Shown here piece by piece: positions 43,026-52,976 of a stretch of DNA of 64,000 bases; position 1 is the stretch's first letter; each line of letters starts with the position of its first letter. Source of the stretch: Nocardia rhizosphaerihabitans. Lineage in GTDB: Bacteria > Actinomycetota > Actinomycetes > Mycobacteriales > Mycobacteriaceae. The notes under the pieces are model-generated. The model ran no database searches. It was not told where the DNA came from and saw only the letters and a list, made by a program, of their open reading frames with translations. The translations under genes were made by a program, and so were the position numbers. The stretch lies in contig NZ_BMNE01000003.1 of assembly GCF_014646295.1 (NCBI RefSeq), positions 365,954 through 429,953 on the forward strand, given 5' to 3'.

Positions 43026-43931
43026 TCACCCGAAGTAGGCCGCGTACTCGCTGAAAGGCGCCTGGCCGGTGGGGCTCGCTGTGATGGCGTCGGCGACCGG
43101 CGGGGGTATGGGAGCCCAGTAGGCGGGCATCCCGGCGGCCAGGGCCGGGTTCAAGACATAGATCAGGGCGAAGTTCACGATCCACAGCGGCGGGGCCATC
43201 GACATCCCGACCTGGGAGCTCACGCCCGCCTTGGTGTTGGTCACCAGCTGAGCCGTGCCCGAAATCTGTTGTGCCGCAAAGCCGTAGGCGGCTTGTACAG
43301 TGTATGCCGACCGGTAGAGTGCGATCAGGGTTCGCACCGCACCGTTGTCGCGCAACCAGTTGCCGACATAGCCGCCTGGCGCGATCAAGGTGTTCACCTG
43401 TCTGGTCGGCGCATCCGCGTTGGCCGGGCTCTGCAGTAGCCCACCGGGATTCACGTACAGCCCGTAGCTGGCCAGCACCGAGGGCATGCTCTGTCCGTCG
43501 ACCTCGGAATAGAGGGGGCGCCCGACCGTATTGGTGAGGACCTGGACGCAGGCGACGATCACCGCCGCCGCCTCGCGGCTGCCACCGACGCCGCCACCGG
43601 TGCTGAGATCGTGATACTGCTGCTCGGTCAGGGCGTCAGCCCGGGTCAGGCCGATCTGACCGGCGATCGCGTCGGCCAGTGGCTGACCGAGCGGCTGGTT
43701 GAGCTGATCCGGACTCGTCATCTGCGTCGGTGCCAGGTGTTCGTAGCCGGGCGCACCGGCGAAGGGGATCGCGAACCCGGTGTCCGCGGTGTCGGCGATG
43801 GGTTGCCCAGAGGTTGTCTGGGTGGCTGCCAAGGACAGCAGACACGCACCGATCAGTGCCAGTACCGAGAGGGTTCCGTGGCGGACCGATCCGCGCCGAT
43901 GCCCCGAGTTCGCTAACCACGTGCTACGCAT
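43026..43931 (-). CDS. secreted protein of unknown function
   Basis: 301 residues. A basic N-terminus and the hydrophobic stretch TLSVLALIGACLLSLAA form a signal peptide, with likely cleavage shortly after. The mature protein is Gly/Ala/Pro-rich, with one internal hydrophobic segment near the end (WIVNFALIYVLNPALAAG). The ATG at 43931 has GAGAGG upstream; a longer frame to 44030 lacks support. I know no family. Confidence 0.75.
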   Translation of the reverse strand: MRSTWLANSGHRRGSVRHGTLSVLALIGACLLSLAATQTTSGQPIADTADTGFAIPFAGAPGYEHLAPTQMTSPDQLNQPLGQPLADAIAGQIGLTRADALTEQQYHDLSTGGGVGGSREAAAVIVACVQVLTNTVGRPLYSEVDGQSMPSVLASYGLYVNPGGLLQSPANADAPTRQVNTLIAPGGYVGNWLRDNGAVRTLIALYRSAYTVQAAYGFAAQQISGTAQLVTNTKAGVSSQVGMSMAPPLWIVNFALIYVLNPALAAGMPAYWAPIPPPVADAITASPTGQAPFSEYAAYFG

Positions 43932-44042
43932 AGTCGACCTCTCAGAGCACTGTCGGAGGAGGTGAACATCAGCTTCCACGTCAGTCAAAGCCGTGACCTG
44001 CGCTGTGTCAAGCCCGCCGTGATCGTCCACTCGCCGAATGGG

Positions 44043-44570
44043 CTATCTGAGGATGCCGTTGAGTACGACGATCACCAGTCCGATGGTGGTGTTGACGATG
44101 CCGACCCCGCAGGCACCCCACCGGGAATATCCACCCACCCGCGCCGCCACCACGCCCCAGCCGAACAGGACCACCGCATTGAGGCCAAGCGCCACCGTGG
44201 TGTAGCCGGGCGTCACCGACCCGTCGGCATGGAACACGTCGTCGCTCCACCCCGTGACATGCGCGAGCAACAACACGATCAGCGTCGGCACGCACGCGAT
44301 GACCAGCGGTATCCCGGTGAGCATGGTGCGACCGAGATCGACCCAGAATCCCGACCTCGACCCAGCCTGGTGAGTCGACACATGCTGGCCGTAGCTGCGC
44401 GTGACCGCCGCGATGGCCACACTCACCACGATCCACGCCGCCGCATACATCGGCGTCTGACCGTCCGGAACAGCCGCCAGCATGACACTGGCGAGCACCG
44501 TGCCCACCACCCCGCCGTAGAGGTCGTTCACCTGTAGCTGCACATTCGCCGATGGTAGACGGGCCACCAT
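44043..44570 (-). CDS. integral membrane protein, about five TM helices
   Basis: 175 residues with hydrophobic stretches near residues 20-35, 42-58, 88-106, 125-143 and 155-174. DLYGGVVGTVLASVMLAAVP near the start recalls VIT-like small transporters, but the match is weak. It follows the remnant at 44586 by 15 bp. Function unknown. Confidence 0.7.
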   Translation of the reverse strand: MVARLPSANVQLQVNDLYGGVVGTVLASVMLAAVPDGQTPMYAAAWIVVSVAIAAVTRSYGQHVSTHQAGSRSGFWVDLGRTMLTGIPLVIACVPTLIVLLLAHVTGWSDDVFHADGSVTPGYTTVALGLNAVVLFGWGVVAARVGGYSRWGACGVGIVNTTIGLVIVVLNGILR

Positions 44571-44585
44571 CAGAAGCGCTCGAGG

Positions 44586-44828
44586 TCAGACGGGCGGCAT
44601 CAGGTCGCTCTCGCTGACGGTGTAGGTCAGCGGAGGGTAGACGAAGTCCGGTTCGTTGTTCTCGCGCCGCCGTAGTTGGTAGAACTCGCGCCGCTGATCG
44701 TCGTCAGCCGAGGTGAGGCGCGCACCCTGCGGGAGGTAGGCGTGTCCCTCCCGAAACCGGACGAAGGTGTGGACGTTGCATGCTGAGCGCCGGTGAACGA
44801 GTCCGGCCGCCTCTCTGCGGGCAGATCG
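44586..44828 (-). pseudogene. start-less open frame, probable 5'-truncated gene
   Basis: The frame encodes HTFVRFREGHAYLPQGARLT, then DDDQRREFYQLRRRENNEPD and FVYPPLTYTVSESDLMPPV, clearly protein-like. No ATG, GTG or TTG is found between the upstream stop at 44829 and the conserved part. It could be a truncated gene or use a non-standard start. Family unknown. Confidence 0.4.
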
Positions 44829-44891
44829 TCACACAGACTGCGGCCTGCCAGTACGTTGCCTCGGTGATTGCGAGGCCGCGATACTGGGCGA

Positions 44892-45236
44892 ATGCGGTGG
44901 ATTCGCGACTACTACGCGGACGAGGACATCTGGCTCCTCTTCGAAATCGATGACGATGGTTGGCCGAACCGGCAGGTCAATCTGCGAGGTTCAGACGGTG
45001 AGCCAGTCACCGCCGCAGCGCTGGACGAGGTGATGCGCGCACGGGATCACGGAGGGATCGGTGCGGTTGACGCATACGAGAGCAAATATGGCGTCCTCTC
45101 GGAATCGAGCACGAATGATTGGGACATCGAGGTCTCTTCCCTCGAAGTGATAACTGCTGAGCAGTTCCAAAGAGCTTGGGCGAAGGCGCGTTCCTGGATC
45201 GAACACCGATGGTCCCATGGGGCTCCCGGGGCTTGA
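44892..45236 (+). CDS. DUF6881-like small protein
   Basis: 114 residues from ATG 44892. The pattern [23 protein letters not shown] and [18 protein letters not shown] agrees with the DUF6881 layout of small, acidic, cytosolic proteins, some encoded next to toxin systems as possible immunity proteins. No toxin gene is adjacent here. The ribosome site is weak. The following 45237-45567 stretch (330 bp) shows nothing recognised. Confidence 0.6.
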   Translation: MRWIRDYYADEDIWLLFEIDDDGWPNRQVNLRGSDGEPVTAAALDEVMRARDHGGIGAVDAYESKYGVLSESSTNDWDIEVSSLEVITAEQFQRAWAKARSWIEHRWSHGAPGA

Positions 45237-45567
45237 ACGCTGCACGATAGTCGGCCTGCGGCCTGTGATAGCGGCCTCGCCGCCGTGCGGCGTCAGCTCA
45301 TCGACGGAGGTCACGGTCACTGCGGCGCATCGCGTTCCGTCGCCTGCCGTTGAAGACGCTCGGGCGTGATGTAATGCCGGGGCAGCAACAGCACTGCCCT
45401 CATGGATTCGATCGATCACAACGTCGCCAACACCGACCCACTCGATCTCGCTTGCGGCTCGACCACCGATTTGCTGCCCCGGGGGGCCTTCGGTGATCGA
45501 CACCGACCAGTGCGACGAGGCAGATCGCTTCGTAAGTGGCTTGGAGTGAACAAGCAAGCGCCGCAGT

Positions 45568-45948
45568 GTGATTCAATGTTCGGTTCGCTCGAGGCAGTGC
45601 ATCGTGCGGGTGGTCGGGGCCGTTGTCGCGGGCGCCGGTGTTGCCAACGCCGCCGATGTCCCTGCCTACGGCAACGTCCGCTACGTCTTCTGCTCGGACG
45701 TGCAGGCAGGCAACGAGATCACCTACTACGACTCGCTGGGCAAGCGCGACGAGGTCGTGACGTTGACCGAATCCATGGAGGGAGACCGGTGGTGCCGCAA
45801 CGTCGACGTGCAGTTCCGTAAGGAATCCTTCACCTGGTCGGCGATCTCGCACCCCGACGCGTACGCCGCGATCTACGTGAACGGCAAACTGGTGGCCCGC
45901 GACGAGGACCGCTCGACCTACGGATACGCGTCGGCCCAGGCCATGTGA
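45568..45948 (+). CDS. small secreted protein
   Basis: Up to 126 residues; GTG 45604 is a likelier start, giving a basic-hydrophobic signal (RVVGAVVAGAGVANAAD) with cleavage after ANA. The mature part begins VPAYGNVRYVFCSDVQ and contains two Cys that could pair (FCSD, RWCRN). The style matches small exported proteins of Nocardia and mycobacteria. Nothing is recognised in the 334 bp that follow, up to 46282. Confidence 0.65.
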   Translation: MIQCSVRSRQCIVRVVGAVVAGAGVANAADVPAYGNVRYVFCSDVQAGNEITYYDSLGKRDEVVTLTESMEGDRWCRNVDVQFRKESFTWSAISHPDAYAAIYVNGKLVARDEDRSTYGYASAQAM

Positions 45949-46282
45949 CCGGGATTTCACGGCGTCGCCGAGATGTTCGTACACCGGTTCCTCGCAGAGC
46001 CGGTGTACGGGTTCGGGTCGATCGTGGCACTTTCGATGTGTCGGATACGTGGGCCCTGCGATAGTCGTACTCGTCACGGCACTGGCGTCGTGAGTGCTCG
46101 GAGCGTCGCAGATCCACTCACGAATCCACCGGCGATCTCCACGGGGCAGCGACCGCGCCACAAGCATTACTAGAGCGGCGCAGTAAGTTCGTCGCGTCCT
46201 TCCGAGGAGTGCAGTGAAAGGCCCTCCCAATTGGGGCTTTTCGGTGCGTGCGTCGGAGACTGCGCTGCTCTGCGGCGGGCGT

Positions 46283-47443
46283 CTACATGGTTGCACCCAG
46301 CCAGTGTGCAAACCCGAGCAGGCTGTCCGACTGGCGCCGCTGCGCGGCGGCGATCCCGTGCACGGTTTCGCGCACCGACGGATGCAGCCGGGTCTGTTGC
46401 GGGGCTGCGGCGCGGGCCTTGTTCAACGCGGCCAGTGCCCTGTCCGGCTTGCCGGACATCAACCAGGCGCGGGCGTTGTCCTGCCAGTGATGCGCGATCC
46501 TGGTCGGCGGGGCGCCAGCGCCGTACGTCAGGTCCGCGCCCTCGACTGCCGCCCGGTTCGGGTCGCCGGCCTCGAGTTCGATGGCGTGGGCGTGGATCTC
46601 GACGTTCAGTGGACCGAACGCGGTCATGTACATGTCGGTCTCGCCGGTGCGGGCCGCGAGCTCGCGCGCCGCCTCGACGTGGCCGAGGGCGCTGGAGTAG
46701 TTCAGTTTCCGGGCTTCGTTGATGGCGCCGGCGAGGTGGGAGTACCCGGTCAGGACCATTCCGGATCGGCTGCTGTCGGCGGTGGCGATGGCCGTGTCGA
46801 TGAACTGGGCGGCCATGTCGGATTCGCCGTAGTGGGTGAGGATTCGGGCGCGGGCCAGGATGGAGAAGGCCGCGAAGTTGAGGTCGTCGCCGAGAGGGGC
46901 GTATCCGTCAGCGAGGTCGAGCGCGGGCAGCGCGAGCATCAGGTGGCCGGTTCGGCGGGCTGACCACTCGGCGAGGATGTATGCCGAGGAAAGCAGCGAG
47001 TAGGCATGCGCCTGGTGGTCGCCCGTGAGGTCACGCGCTGCGCCGTGCAGGCGCCGGATGATCGCGGGCAGCGCCTCGATGGTCTGGCGGGTGCGGTCGC
47101 GACGGTACAAATCCTGCGCCGCGGTCAGGTCCGCTTCGAGGTGTGCCAGCGGCCCCGGTTCTTCGGCGCGCGCGTAGCGCCCCTCGGCCAGCAGCACCGA
47201 CAGTTCGTTGACCGCGTCGGCCAACGGTTTGCCGTCGGCGAAGGGCGCGCCGGTCAGCTGTTCAGGGGTGATCCGCAGCGCACGTGCGACCGCCGAGATG
47301 AATCCTGGCGATGCCGTCTCGCGGCCCTGCTCGACCGCTTTGACCATGCTCAGGCTGTATCTGGCCCGGTCGGCGAGCTGGCGTTGATTCAGGCCGGCAA
47401 TCTTGCGCTCCGCCGCGATCGCCTGACCTACGTGTTTCCCCAT
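46283..47443 (-). CDS. XRE-family regulator with TPR-like C-terminus
   Basis: 386 residues from ATG 47443. An N-terminal lambda-repressor HTH (AGLNQRQLADRARYSLSMVK then AVEQGRE) is followed by a long helical region with TPR-like repeats (AHAYSLLSSAYILAEWSARR; FAAFSILARARILTHYGESD). This type is common in Nocardia and Streptomyces and often controls adjacent small genes. The frame extends upstream to 47848 without support. It is divergent from two small overlapping genes. Confidence 0.85.
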   Translation of the reverse strand: MGKHVGQAIAAERKIAGLNQRQLADRARYSLSMVKAVEQGRETASPGFISAVARALRITPEQLTGAPFADGKPLADAVNELSVLLAEGRYARAEEPGPLAHLEADLTAAQDLYRRDRTRQTIEALPAIIRRLHGAARDLTGDHQAHAYSLLSSAYILAEWSARRTGHLMLALPALDLADGYAPLGDDLNFAAFSILARARILTHYGESDMAAQFIDTAIATADSSRSGMVLTGYSHLAGAINEARKLNYSSALGHVEAARELAARTGETDMYMTAFGPLNVEIHAHAIELEAGDPNRAAVEGADLTYGAGAPPTRIAHHWQDNARAWLMSGKPDRALAALNKARAAAPQQTRLHPSVRETVHGIAAAQRRQSDSLLGFAHWLGATM

Positions 47444-47612
47444 GTCTCGAGGGTAGATCGATACGCCCGCCATGTCCCGCGCTGCTGCTGTCCCTTCTCT
47501 GTCCCTCTCTCCCGTCGTCAGCGGCGAATCTGACCTGACCGGAACGCGAGAGCGACGAAAAGCGGCTGGGTCCAACAGCTCTCGTACGACGTAGGACCGC
47601 CGAGGGGAGACC

Positions 47613-47900
47613 ATGATGTGGGGACGGACAAAGGCCGTGCGGCTGACAGTCGACGCGATACAGGCGCGGCTCGCTCGGGAAGCAACCCAGGCGGCGATCG
47701 CCCAGGACGACGAGCAGACCGGCCGCACCACGGTGATCGTACATTCGGCGCCGACGAAGGCATTCACCATCGGCCAGGCTCGCCGGGTGGTACAGGTACA
47801 CCGCAGTTGCGACCGAACCCTCTGCCCGCGGAAGATGGCCGCAATCAACGTGCTCGTCGCCGCAGGCGTGATGCGACTGGATCGTCGTGTCGGCTACTGA
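47613..47900 (+). CDS. small hypothetical protein
   Basis: 95 residues, basic, with a run of Ala-rich helix (VDAIQARLAREATQAAIAQD). CGAGGGGAGACC precedes the ATG. It overlaps the next gene by 14 bp. Its place divergent from an XRE/TPR regulator is a common actinobacterial pairing. Function unknown. Confidence 0.6.
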   Translation: MMWGRTKAVRLTVDAIQARLAREATQAAIAQDDEQTGRTTVIVHSAPTKAFTIGQARRVVQVHRSCDRTLCPRKMAAINVLVAAGVMRLDRRVGY

Positions 47901-48321
47901 GCCCGGCATCGGCCTCGCCGCTGCTCGCGCTCGGGTGACCGCGGCAATGGCCGAAGCGCACACAGCCATGCGCGTCGCGAGGTCCGAACGTCGAGTCACC
48001 GGGTGGCTGCAGTGTGAGGACGGGTCGTGGTCACTCGTCGACGACCTCGGCAGTGTCGGGCCCGCGTTCGCCTACGGCCCGTATCACGAGCGTCAGGAAG
48101 AGGATGATCGCGACGGCAACGTGTTCGCCGATGCCGACGCAGCGTTCGCTGTAGTCGACGCGCAAACCGTCATCGATGTCGACCCGCTCTACACTCCCGC
48201 GCTGCAGCGCCTCCTCGAGATCGCCGAGCGGATCGCCCGCGACAGCGGCGCCACAACTGTCGACGTCGCTCATGTCGAGATCGCACTCGCCCGACATCGC
48301 ATCGAAGGAAACACCAGATGA
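47887..48321 (+). CDS. hypothetical protein
   Basis: 144 residues from GTG 47887. An N-terminal Ala-rich helix is followed by GWLQCEDGSWSLVDDLG and a C-terminal helix IAERIARDSGATTVDVAHVE. No known family is recognised. It sits between two other small genes with overlapping ends, so the three form one transcription unit. Confidence 0.6.
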   Translation: MSATEPGIGLAAARARVTAAMAEAHTAMRVARSERRVTGWLQCEDGSWSLVDDLGSVGPAFAYGPYHERQEEDDRDGNVFADADAAFAVVDAQTVIDVDPLYTPALQRLLEIAERIARDSGATTVDVAHVEIALARHRIEGNTR

Positions 48322-48631
48322 ACAGCAAGACGCTCGCCGCCGCCCATGTCGGTGGGGATAGCGAGTGTGTTCTCCCGCGCCAAACCCATACGGCTGCCGA
48401 GGATGCCTCGCTGTGGGCGAGCCCCGGGATAGAGCCGGTGATGGTCGCCGCGACAGCGGAGTCCGCTGCGGCGCGGCCCGCGGCGACATCCTGTTCCCGC
48501 GTGCCCTGCCCGACGACGGCACCGTTCCGTCCGACCTCGTTGCGAAGTTCTGGATCGACCACGGCGATCTACTGCGCCTCGTCCCCGTCTTCAACCGTGC
48601 GGGGGTTCGTCGCCGTCGGCACTCACTGTGA
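48318..48631 (+). pseudogene. possible frameshifted small gene
   Basis: ATG 48318 overlaps the preceding stop (ATGA) and starts MNSKTLAAAHVGGDSE, but that frame runs far into the wax ester synthase gene. A neighbouring frame carries the protein-like end GDILFPRALPDDGTVPSDLV then AKFWIDHGDLLRLVPVFNRA and stops at 48631. A single indel would join them. Both the gene and its break are uncertain. Confidence 0.3.
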
Positions 48632-48666
48632 GAGTCGTCTATTTCGGCCCCGCGAGGCGGCAAAAA

Positions 48667-48680
48667 TAGAACGTGTTCTA
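48667..48680. promoter_or_regulatory. KstR-like operator (perfect)
   Basis: TAGAACGTGTTCTA matches TnnAACnnGTTnnA exactly and is a full palindrome in its outer bases. It lies 13 bp before the wax ester synthase start codon. Confidence 0.75.
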
Positions 48681-48693
48681 GTAGGCTTCGGCT

Positions 48694-50082
48694 ATGGAAC
48701 GACTCACTGGATTGGATGCCAGTTTCCTCTATCTGGAGACCGATACCCAGCATCTACACGTCTGCGCACTGCTGATTCTCGACCCGGCCGACGGGCCGTA
48801 CTCGTTCGACCATCTGCGCGACGAACTGCGCAGGCGATTGCCTCTCATCCCGCACATGCGTCGCCGGGTCCACCCGGTGCCGTTCAACCTCGACCATCCG
48901 CTTTGGGTCGACGACACCGACTTCGACATCGACAACCACATCCGGCGCGTCGACCTGCCCGAGCCGGGCGGTCTTGCCGGTCTGGCCGCGCTCATCGGTG
49001 ACATCGCAAGCCGACCGATGGATCAGAACCGGCCGCTGTGGGAGATGTCGGTGGTGGAGGGGCTCGACGACGGCAAGGTGGCGGTCGTCTGCAAGTACCA
49101 CCATTCGGCCGTCGACGGCATCACCGGCACGAACATGATGATGCACCTGTGCGATCTGGAGCCGGGGCTCAGTCGCCCGGAACCCGAACCGTGGCAACCG
49201 GAACCGGTGCCCGGCGACCTCGAACTCATCGCACGTGCCGCGGTCCGGTTTCCCGCCAGGGCTGGGATGCTCGGCATGGTTCCCAAAACCCTCGGCATGG
49301 TCGCGGGTTTCGCGCAACGGCGGCGGAACAATGAAGCGGGGATGGCGCTTCCGTTCTCCGCGCCACGCACGCCGTTCAATCAGGCCGTCACCGGGACCCG
49401 ATCGGTCTCGTTCACCAAGACAGACCTGGGCGTGATCAAGGAGATCAAAGCCGCGTTCGGGGTGAAGGTGAACGATGTCGTGCTGACCGTGGTCGGTGGT
49501 GTGCTGCGCCGCTACCTGGCGGATCGGGGCGAGCTGCCCGATCGCTCCCTGGTCGCCTCGGTGCCGGTGTCGGTGCACGAATCCACCCGGCACACCGAGG
49601 GAATCAACAAGGTCTCGACCCTGTTCTGCCGGCTCGGCACCGATGTCGCCGATCCGGTCGAGCGGCTGGAGCTGCTGGCCGTCGCGAACCGTGACGCCAA
49701 GGCCGAACATGATCTGATCGGCGCCGACTTCTTGCAGGATTGGTCGAAGTACGCCCCGCCCAACACCTTTCGCCTCGCGTCGCGCGTCTATTCGTCGCTG
49801 AAGCTGGCCGAACGGCACCCGGTGGTGCACAACCTGGTGGTCTCGAATGTGCCCGGTCCGCCGATGCCGCTGTATTTCCTCGGTGTTCGGGTGGACGGCA
49901 TGTATCCGTTCGGTCCGGTCTTCCACGGTGCCGGGCTCACTGTCACCGTGCTGTCGAACTGCGGTGACCTGGATTTCGGTTTCATCGCCTGCCGTGACCT
50001 GGTTCCCGATGTCGAGGCGCTGGCCGATGCGGTGCCCGCGGTGATCGACGAACTGCTGGCCGCGGCACGCGCTCGGGGCTGA
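48694..50082 (+). CDS. wax ester synthase / diacylglycerol acyltransferase (WS/DGAT)
   Basis: 462 residues. The catalytic HHxxxDG motif appears as HHSAVDG near residue 136, preceded by RPLWEMSVVEGL (the PLW region). KVNDVVLTVVGGVLRRYL near 256 is the ND motif region, and NLVVSNVPGPP near 385 closes the fold. The enzyme esterifies acyl-CoA to diacylglycerol or fatty alcohols for lipid storage, at the membrane or lipid-body surface. A KstR-like operator overlaps the promoter, linking storage-lipid synthesis to sterol or fatty acid catabolism. Convergent with an alpha/beta hydrolase. Confidence 0.95.
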   Translation: MERLTGLDASFLYLETDTQHLHVCALLILDPADGPYSFDHLRDELRRRLPLIPHMRRRVHPVPFNLDHPLWVDDTDFDIDNHIRRVDLPEPGGLAGLAALIGDIASRPMDQNRPLWEMSVVEGLDDGKVAVVCKYHHSAVDGITGTNMMMHLCDLEPGLSRPEPEPWQPEPVPGDLELIARAAVRFPARAGMLGMVPKTLGMVAGFAQRRRNNEAGMALPFSAPRTPFNQAVTGTRSVSFTKTDLGVIKEIKAAFGVKVNDVVLTVVGGVLRRYLADRGELPDRSLVASVPVSVHESTRHTEGINKVSTLFCRLGTDVADPVERLELLAVANRDAKAEHDLIGADFLQDWSKYAPPNTFRLASRVYSSLKLAERHPVVHNLVVSNVPGPPMPLYFLGVRVDGMYPFGPVFHGAGLTVTVLSNCGDLDFGFIACRDLVPDVEALADAVPAVIDELLAAARARG

Positions 50083-50102
50083 TCGCCCGCTCCGAAAGAC
50101 CG

Positions 50103-50130
50103 CCCTGTTCGCCATCGGCGTCGAACAGGG
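50103..50130. terminator. bidirectional hairpin
   Basis: CCCTGTTCG pairs with CGAACAGGG around a 10 nt loop, between convergent genes. Confidence 0.65.
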
Positions 50131-50137
50131 TCGTCGA

Positions 50138-51022
50138 CTACAGCCGAGCGGTCACCGCCCGGCACGCGTCGGCCAGTGCCGGTACGAACCGGTTCGGCGC
50201 GACGGCACACGCCGCATGACCCGCCGCGACCGGATGAATGCTCGATCCGGGAATCGCGGCCGCGAGTTCGATCTGCCGGTACACCGGGATCGCCCGGTCC
50301 TTGGTCGTGATGACCACCGCGGTCGGCACCCGCAGCTCCGGCAGCCATGAGGTAGCGTCGAACGTCCCGATCTCGGCCAGCACGGGCGCCAGCGCCCATC
50401 CGCTCGTGCTGCGGAATTCGCCCACCGCCCACCGCCGTAGCTGCCCCGGCACCAGAGCGGGCGGCAGCTCCGGCAGGCCGCGCGTCACCCGCCGGGCCCG
50501 GCGATACGGATAGTCGCCCAACGCCTCGGCGACGGAGGCGAAACCGCGATGGAACGCCCGCTCGCGCCACTTCTCCTGGAAGCGATACGGAGTCGCGCAG
50601 AGCACCAGCCCGGCGACGCGGTCCGGATGCCGGTGGGCGGCGAGCAGGGAGACGATACCGCCGAGCGAATAGCCCACGCAGACAAAGCGATCCAGGCCGA
50701 GCGCGTCGGCAACCGCGACCACATCGTCGGCACAGTCGGCGAGCCGGAACCGCGCCGACTGGATCCCACGCCCGTGCCAGCGCTGGTCGAACAGCACCAC
50801 GCGATACCGCGCGCTGAGGGTCTCCAGCGCCGGAAACCAGTTCAGGACCGCCGTGCAGGCGGTGCCGTGCAGCAGGATCAGGACGGGTGCGCCGGCCGGT
50901 CCCGGGATGTCCACGACGTAGGTCTGGCCCCGCCCCGGAAGTTCGAGCATCCGTCCACCGGGAATCTCGTCGACGGCGGGCACCACGAAAGGCCCCGTCC
51001 GCACCGGTCGCGCAGTTCCCAC
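50138..51022 (-). CDS. alpha/beta-fold hydrolase
   Basis: 294 residues. HGTACTAVLNWFPAL near residue 52 is the oxyanion region, GYSLGG near 116 the nucleophile elbow (Ser), ITTKDRAIP near 243 the acid and AAGHAACAV near 268 the His. CGAGGAGGTCTCCG (minus strand) supplies the ribosome site. A perfect KstR-like palindrome lies 21 bp upstream. It may hydrolyse a lipid or sterol-derived ester; it lies opposite the wax ester synthase, so lipid turnover is plausible. Confidence 0.9.
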   Translation of the reverse strand: MGTARPVRTGPFVVPAVDEIPGGRMLELPGRGQTYVVDIPGPAGAPVLILLHGTACTAVLNWFPALETLSARYRVVLFDQRWHGRGIQSARFRLADCADDVVAVADALGLDRFVCVGYSLGGIVSLLAAHRHPDRVAGLVLCATPYRFQEKWRERAFHRGFASVAEALGDYPYRRARRVTRGLPELPPALVPGQLRRWAVGEFRSTSGWALAPVLAEIGTFDATSWLPELRVPTAVVITTKDRAIPVYRQIELAAAIPGSSIHPVAAGHAACAVAPNRFVPALADACRAVTARL

Positions 51023-51042
51023 GGAGACCTCCTCGGCATTTC

Positions 51043-51056
51043 TAGAACTCGTTCTA
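51043..51056. promoter_or_regulatory. KstR-like operator (perfect)
   Basis: TAGAACTCGTTCTA matches TnnAACnnGTTnnA and is extended by a flanking C and G to a 16 bp palindrome. It lies just upstream of the alpha/beta hydrolase start. The stretch from 51057 to 51916 holds only decayed frames, including a minus-strand piece VIPVLEVVDKRAVEVGFFVE at 51095-51220; no intact gene is seen. Confidence 0.75.
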
Positions 51057-51916
51057 GTTCATGATGCCATATCGGCGCGTGAGCTCCGAGTGCCTCACAT
51101 GCCCTGTCGCCCGGCCACCTGCTCGATTGCCTGCAGCCATGCCGCGTCGTCCTCGACAAAGAAGCCGACCTCGACGGCTCGTTTGTCAACGACCTCGAGC
51201 ACCGGGATGACCAAAGCCGTTGAGTTCTCGAAATATATAGACACTGACCCCAGCGAAGCGTGAGGGAAGGGCCACAGCGTCATGGTTCGCGGCCGGCCTG
51301 TGCCGCAGCCGTCGCTCTACAGGGTGCGCGGGTTCCACGACTCTTGAGCGACCCCGCCTGCCTCTTGTGATCGCGTTGGCGCGGCTCCGATATCGGTGCT
51401 GCTGAAGCGCCTGGGGTGAATTTGCCCCGGCGCGGTGGAGGCGTGGGGTGCAAGGCGACCCGCATCGCCTCCAAGTGCGCTTGCTATGTCGCTGATTCGA
51501 AACGGAGATGGTCAAGAGCTACATCGCCGCCGAGCTCTCCCGATCGCACGAGAAAACCGCCTTCCCGAGGATGCCTGCCTGCGCCACGGCAATGTCACAG
51601 AAGGAGCAGTTGCGCGCTATCGCGAAGCGTTCCCCAGTCTTCATGATCGATCCGGGGAGGGGACGCACCCGCCGGCGGGAAGGAACGGCGGGTGCGCCGG
51701 ATCAGGCGGTATCGGGCAGCGCGTGGCTGTGGACGAGTCCGCATCGCGAGGGCAGCTCGTGATGCGGCACCCGCCAGGCGTGTGCGAGGAAGCTCGGCGG
51801 GTTGTCGGGTCCATTCGGTCGGCGAGCCAGCGCTGCCGTACCTGATCCAGTAGCGATACTTCCGTACCTATCGTGAGAATTCCGTGACCGGACGAGCGGC
51901 CCGGGCAACGGCAAAC

Positions 51917-51952
51917 GGCCCTCGATGTCTCGGGGAGTCGACATCGAGGGCC
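51917..51952 (-). terminator. hairpin terminator of the small secreted protein gene
   Basis: GGCCCTCGATGTC pairs with GACATCGAGGGCC (13 bp, 10 nt loop) just past the stop of the minus-strand gene. Confidence 0.8.
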
Positions 51953-51970
51953 GCAGTGAGCGGGGGTGGA

Positions 51971-52189
51971 TCAGTAGGTGTACAGATCCCAGCCGCCGAT
52001 GACCTCGACGCACTCCCACTGCGATCCGCCGGTGATCGGCGAGTTGCCGTCGGCAGCGCACGCTTCGAAAGTGGCGTAGTTGCCGACCCAGCCCGTGTGC
52101 GCCAGCGGGGCGGCGGTGGCCAGCCCGGCACCCGCGGCAATGGAGCCCAGGGTGATGGCGGAGGCGGCGATCGCGGTCTTGATCTTCAT
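51971..52189 (-). CDS. small secreted peptide with two cysteines
   Basis: 72 residues from ATG 52189, with GAAAGGAAAGCC upstream. A signal peptide ([20 protein letters not shown], cleavage after ATA) leaves a ~45-residue mature peptide starting [15 protein letters not shown]. Two Cys (EACAADG and WECVEV) could form one disulfide, and the chain ends GGWDLYTY. It is divergent from a two-component system, with an inverted repeat between them. Resembles small exported Nocardia/mycobacterial proteins of unknown role. Confidence 0.8.
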   Translation of the reverse strand: MKIKTAIAASAITLGSIAAGAGLATAAPLAHTGWVGNYATFEACAADGNSPITGGSQWECVEVIGGWDLYTY

Positions 52190-52255
52190 GGCTTTCCTTT
52201 CGTACGAACCCGGTGGCTCCCGGGCTGAGCCCATTCCATGCGATCGACCATGAGA

Positions 52256-52271
52256 ATTTCATGATGGAAAT
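52256..52271. promoter_or_regulatory. inverted repeat ATTTC-N6-GAAAT
   Basis: The repeat lies between the divergent peptide gene and response regulator, overlapping the likely promoter region. It is an obvious candidate site for the adjacent OmpR-family regulator. Confidence 0.45.
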
Positions 52272-52301
52272 GCGGCGGGGGGTGGGCTACCGTCGCTGCT
52301 C

Positions 52302-52963
<662 letters not shown>

Positions 52964-52976
<13 letters not shown>

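Noticed and set aside
45237..45567. Possible transposase or small gene between the DUF6881-like and secreted protein genes
   Set aside because: Frames on both strands are open but show no motif, start signal or recognisable similarity.
51400..51845. Plus-strand frames of 70-136 codons before the small secreted peptide
   Set aside because: No ribosome site and no consistent coding pattern; they read like decayed or non-coding sequence.
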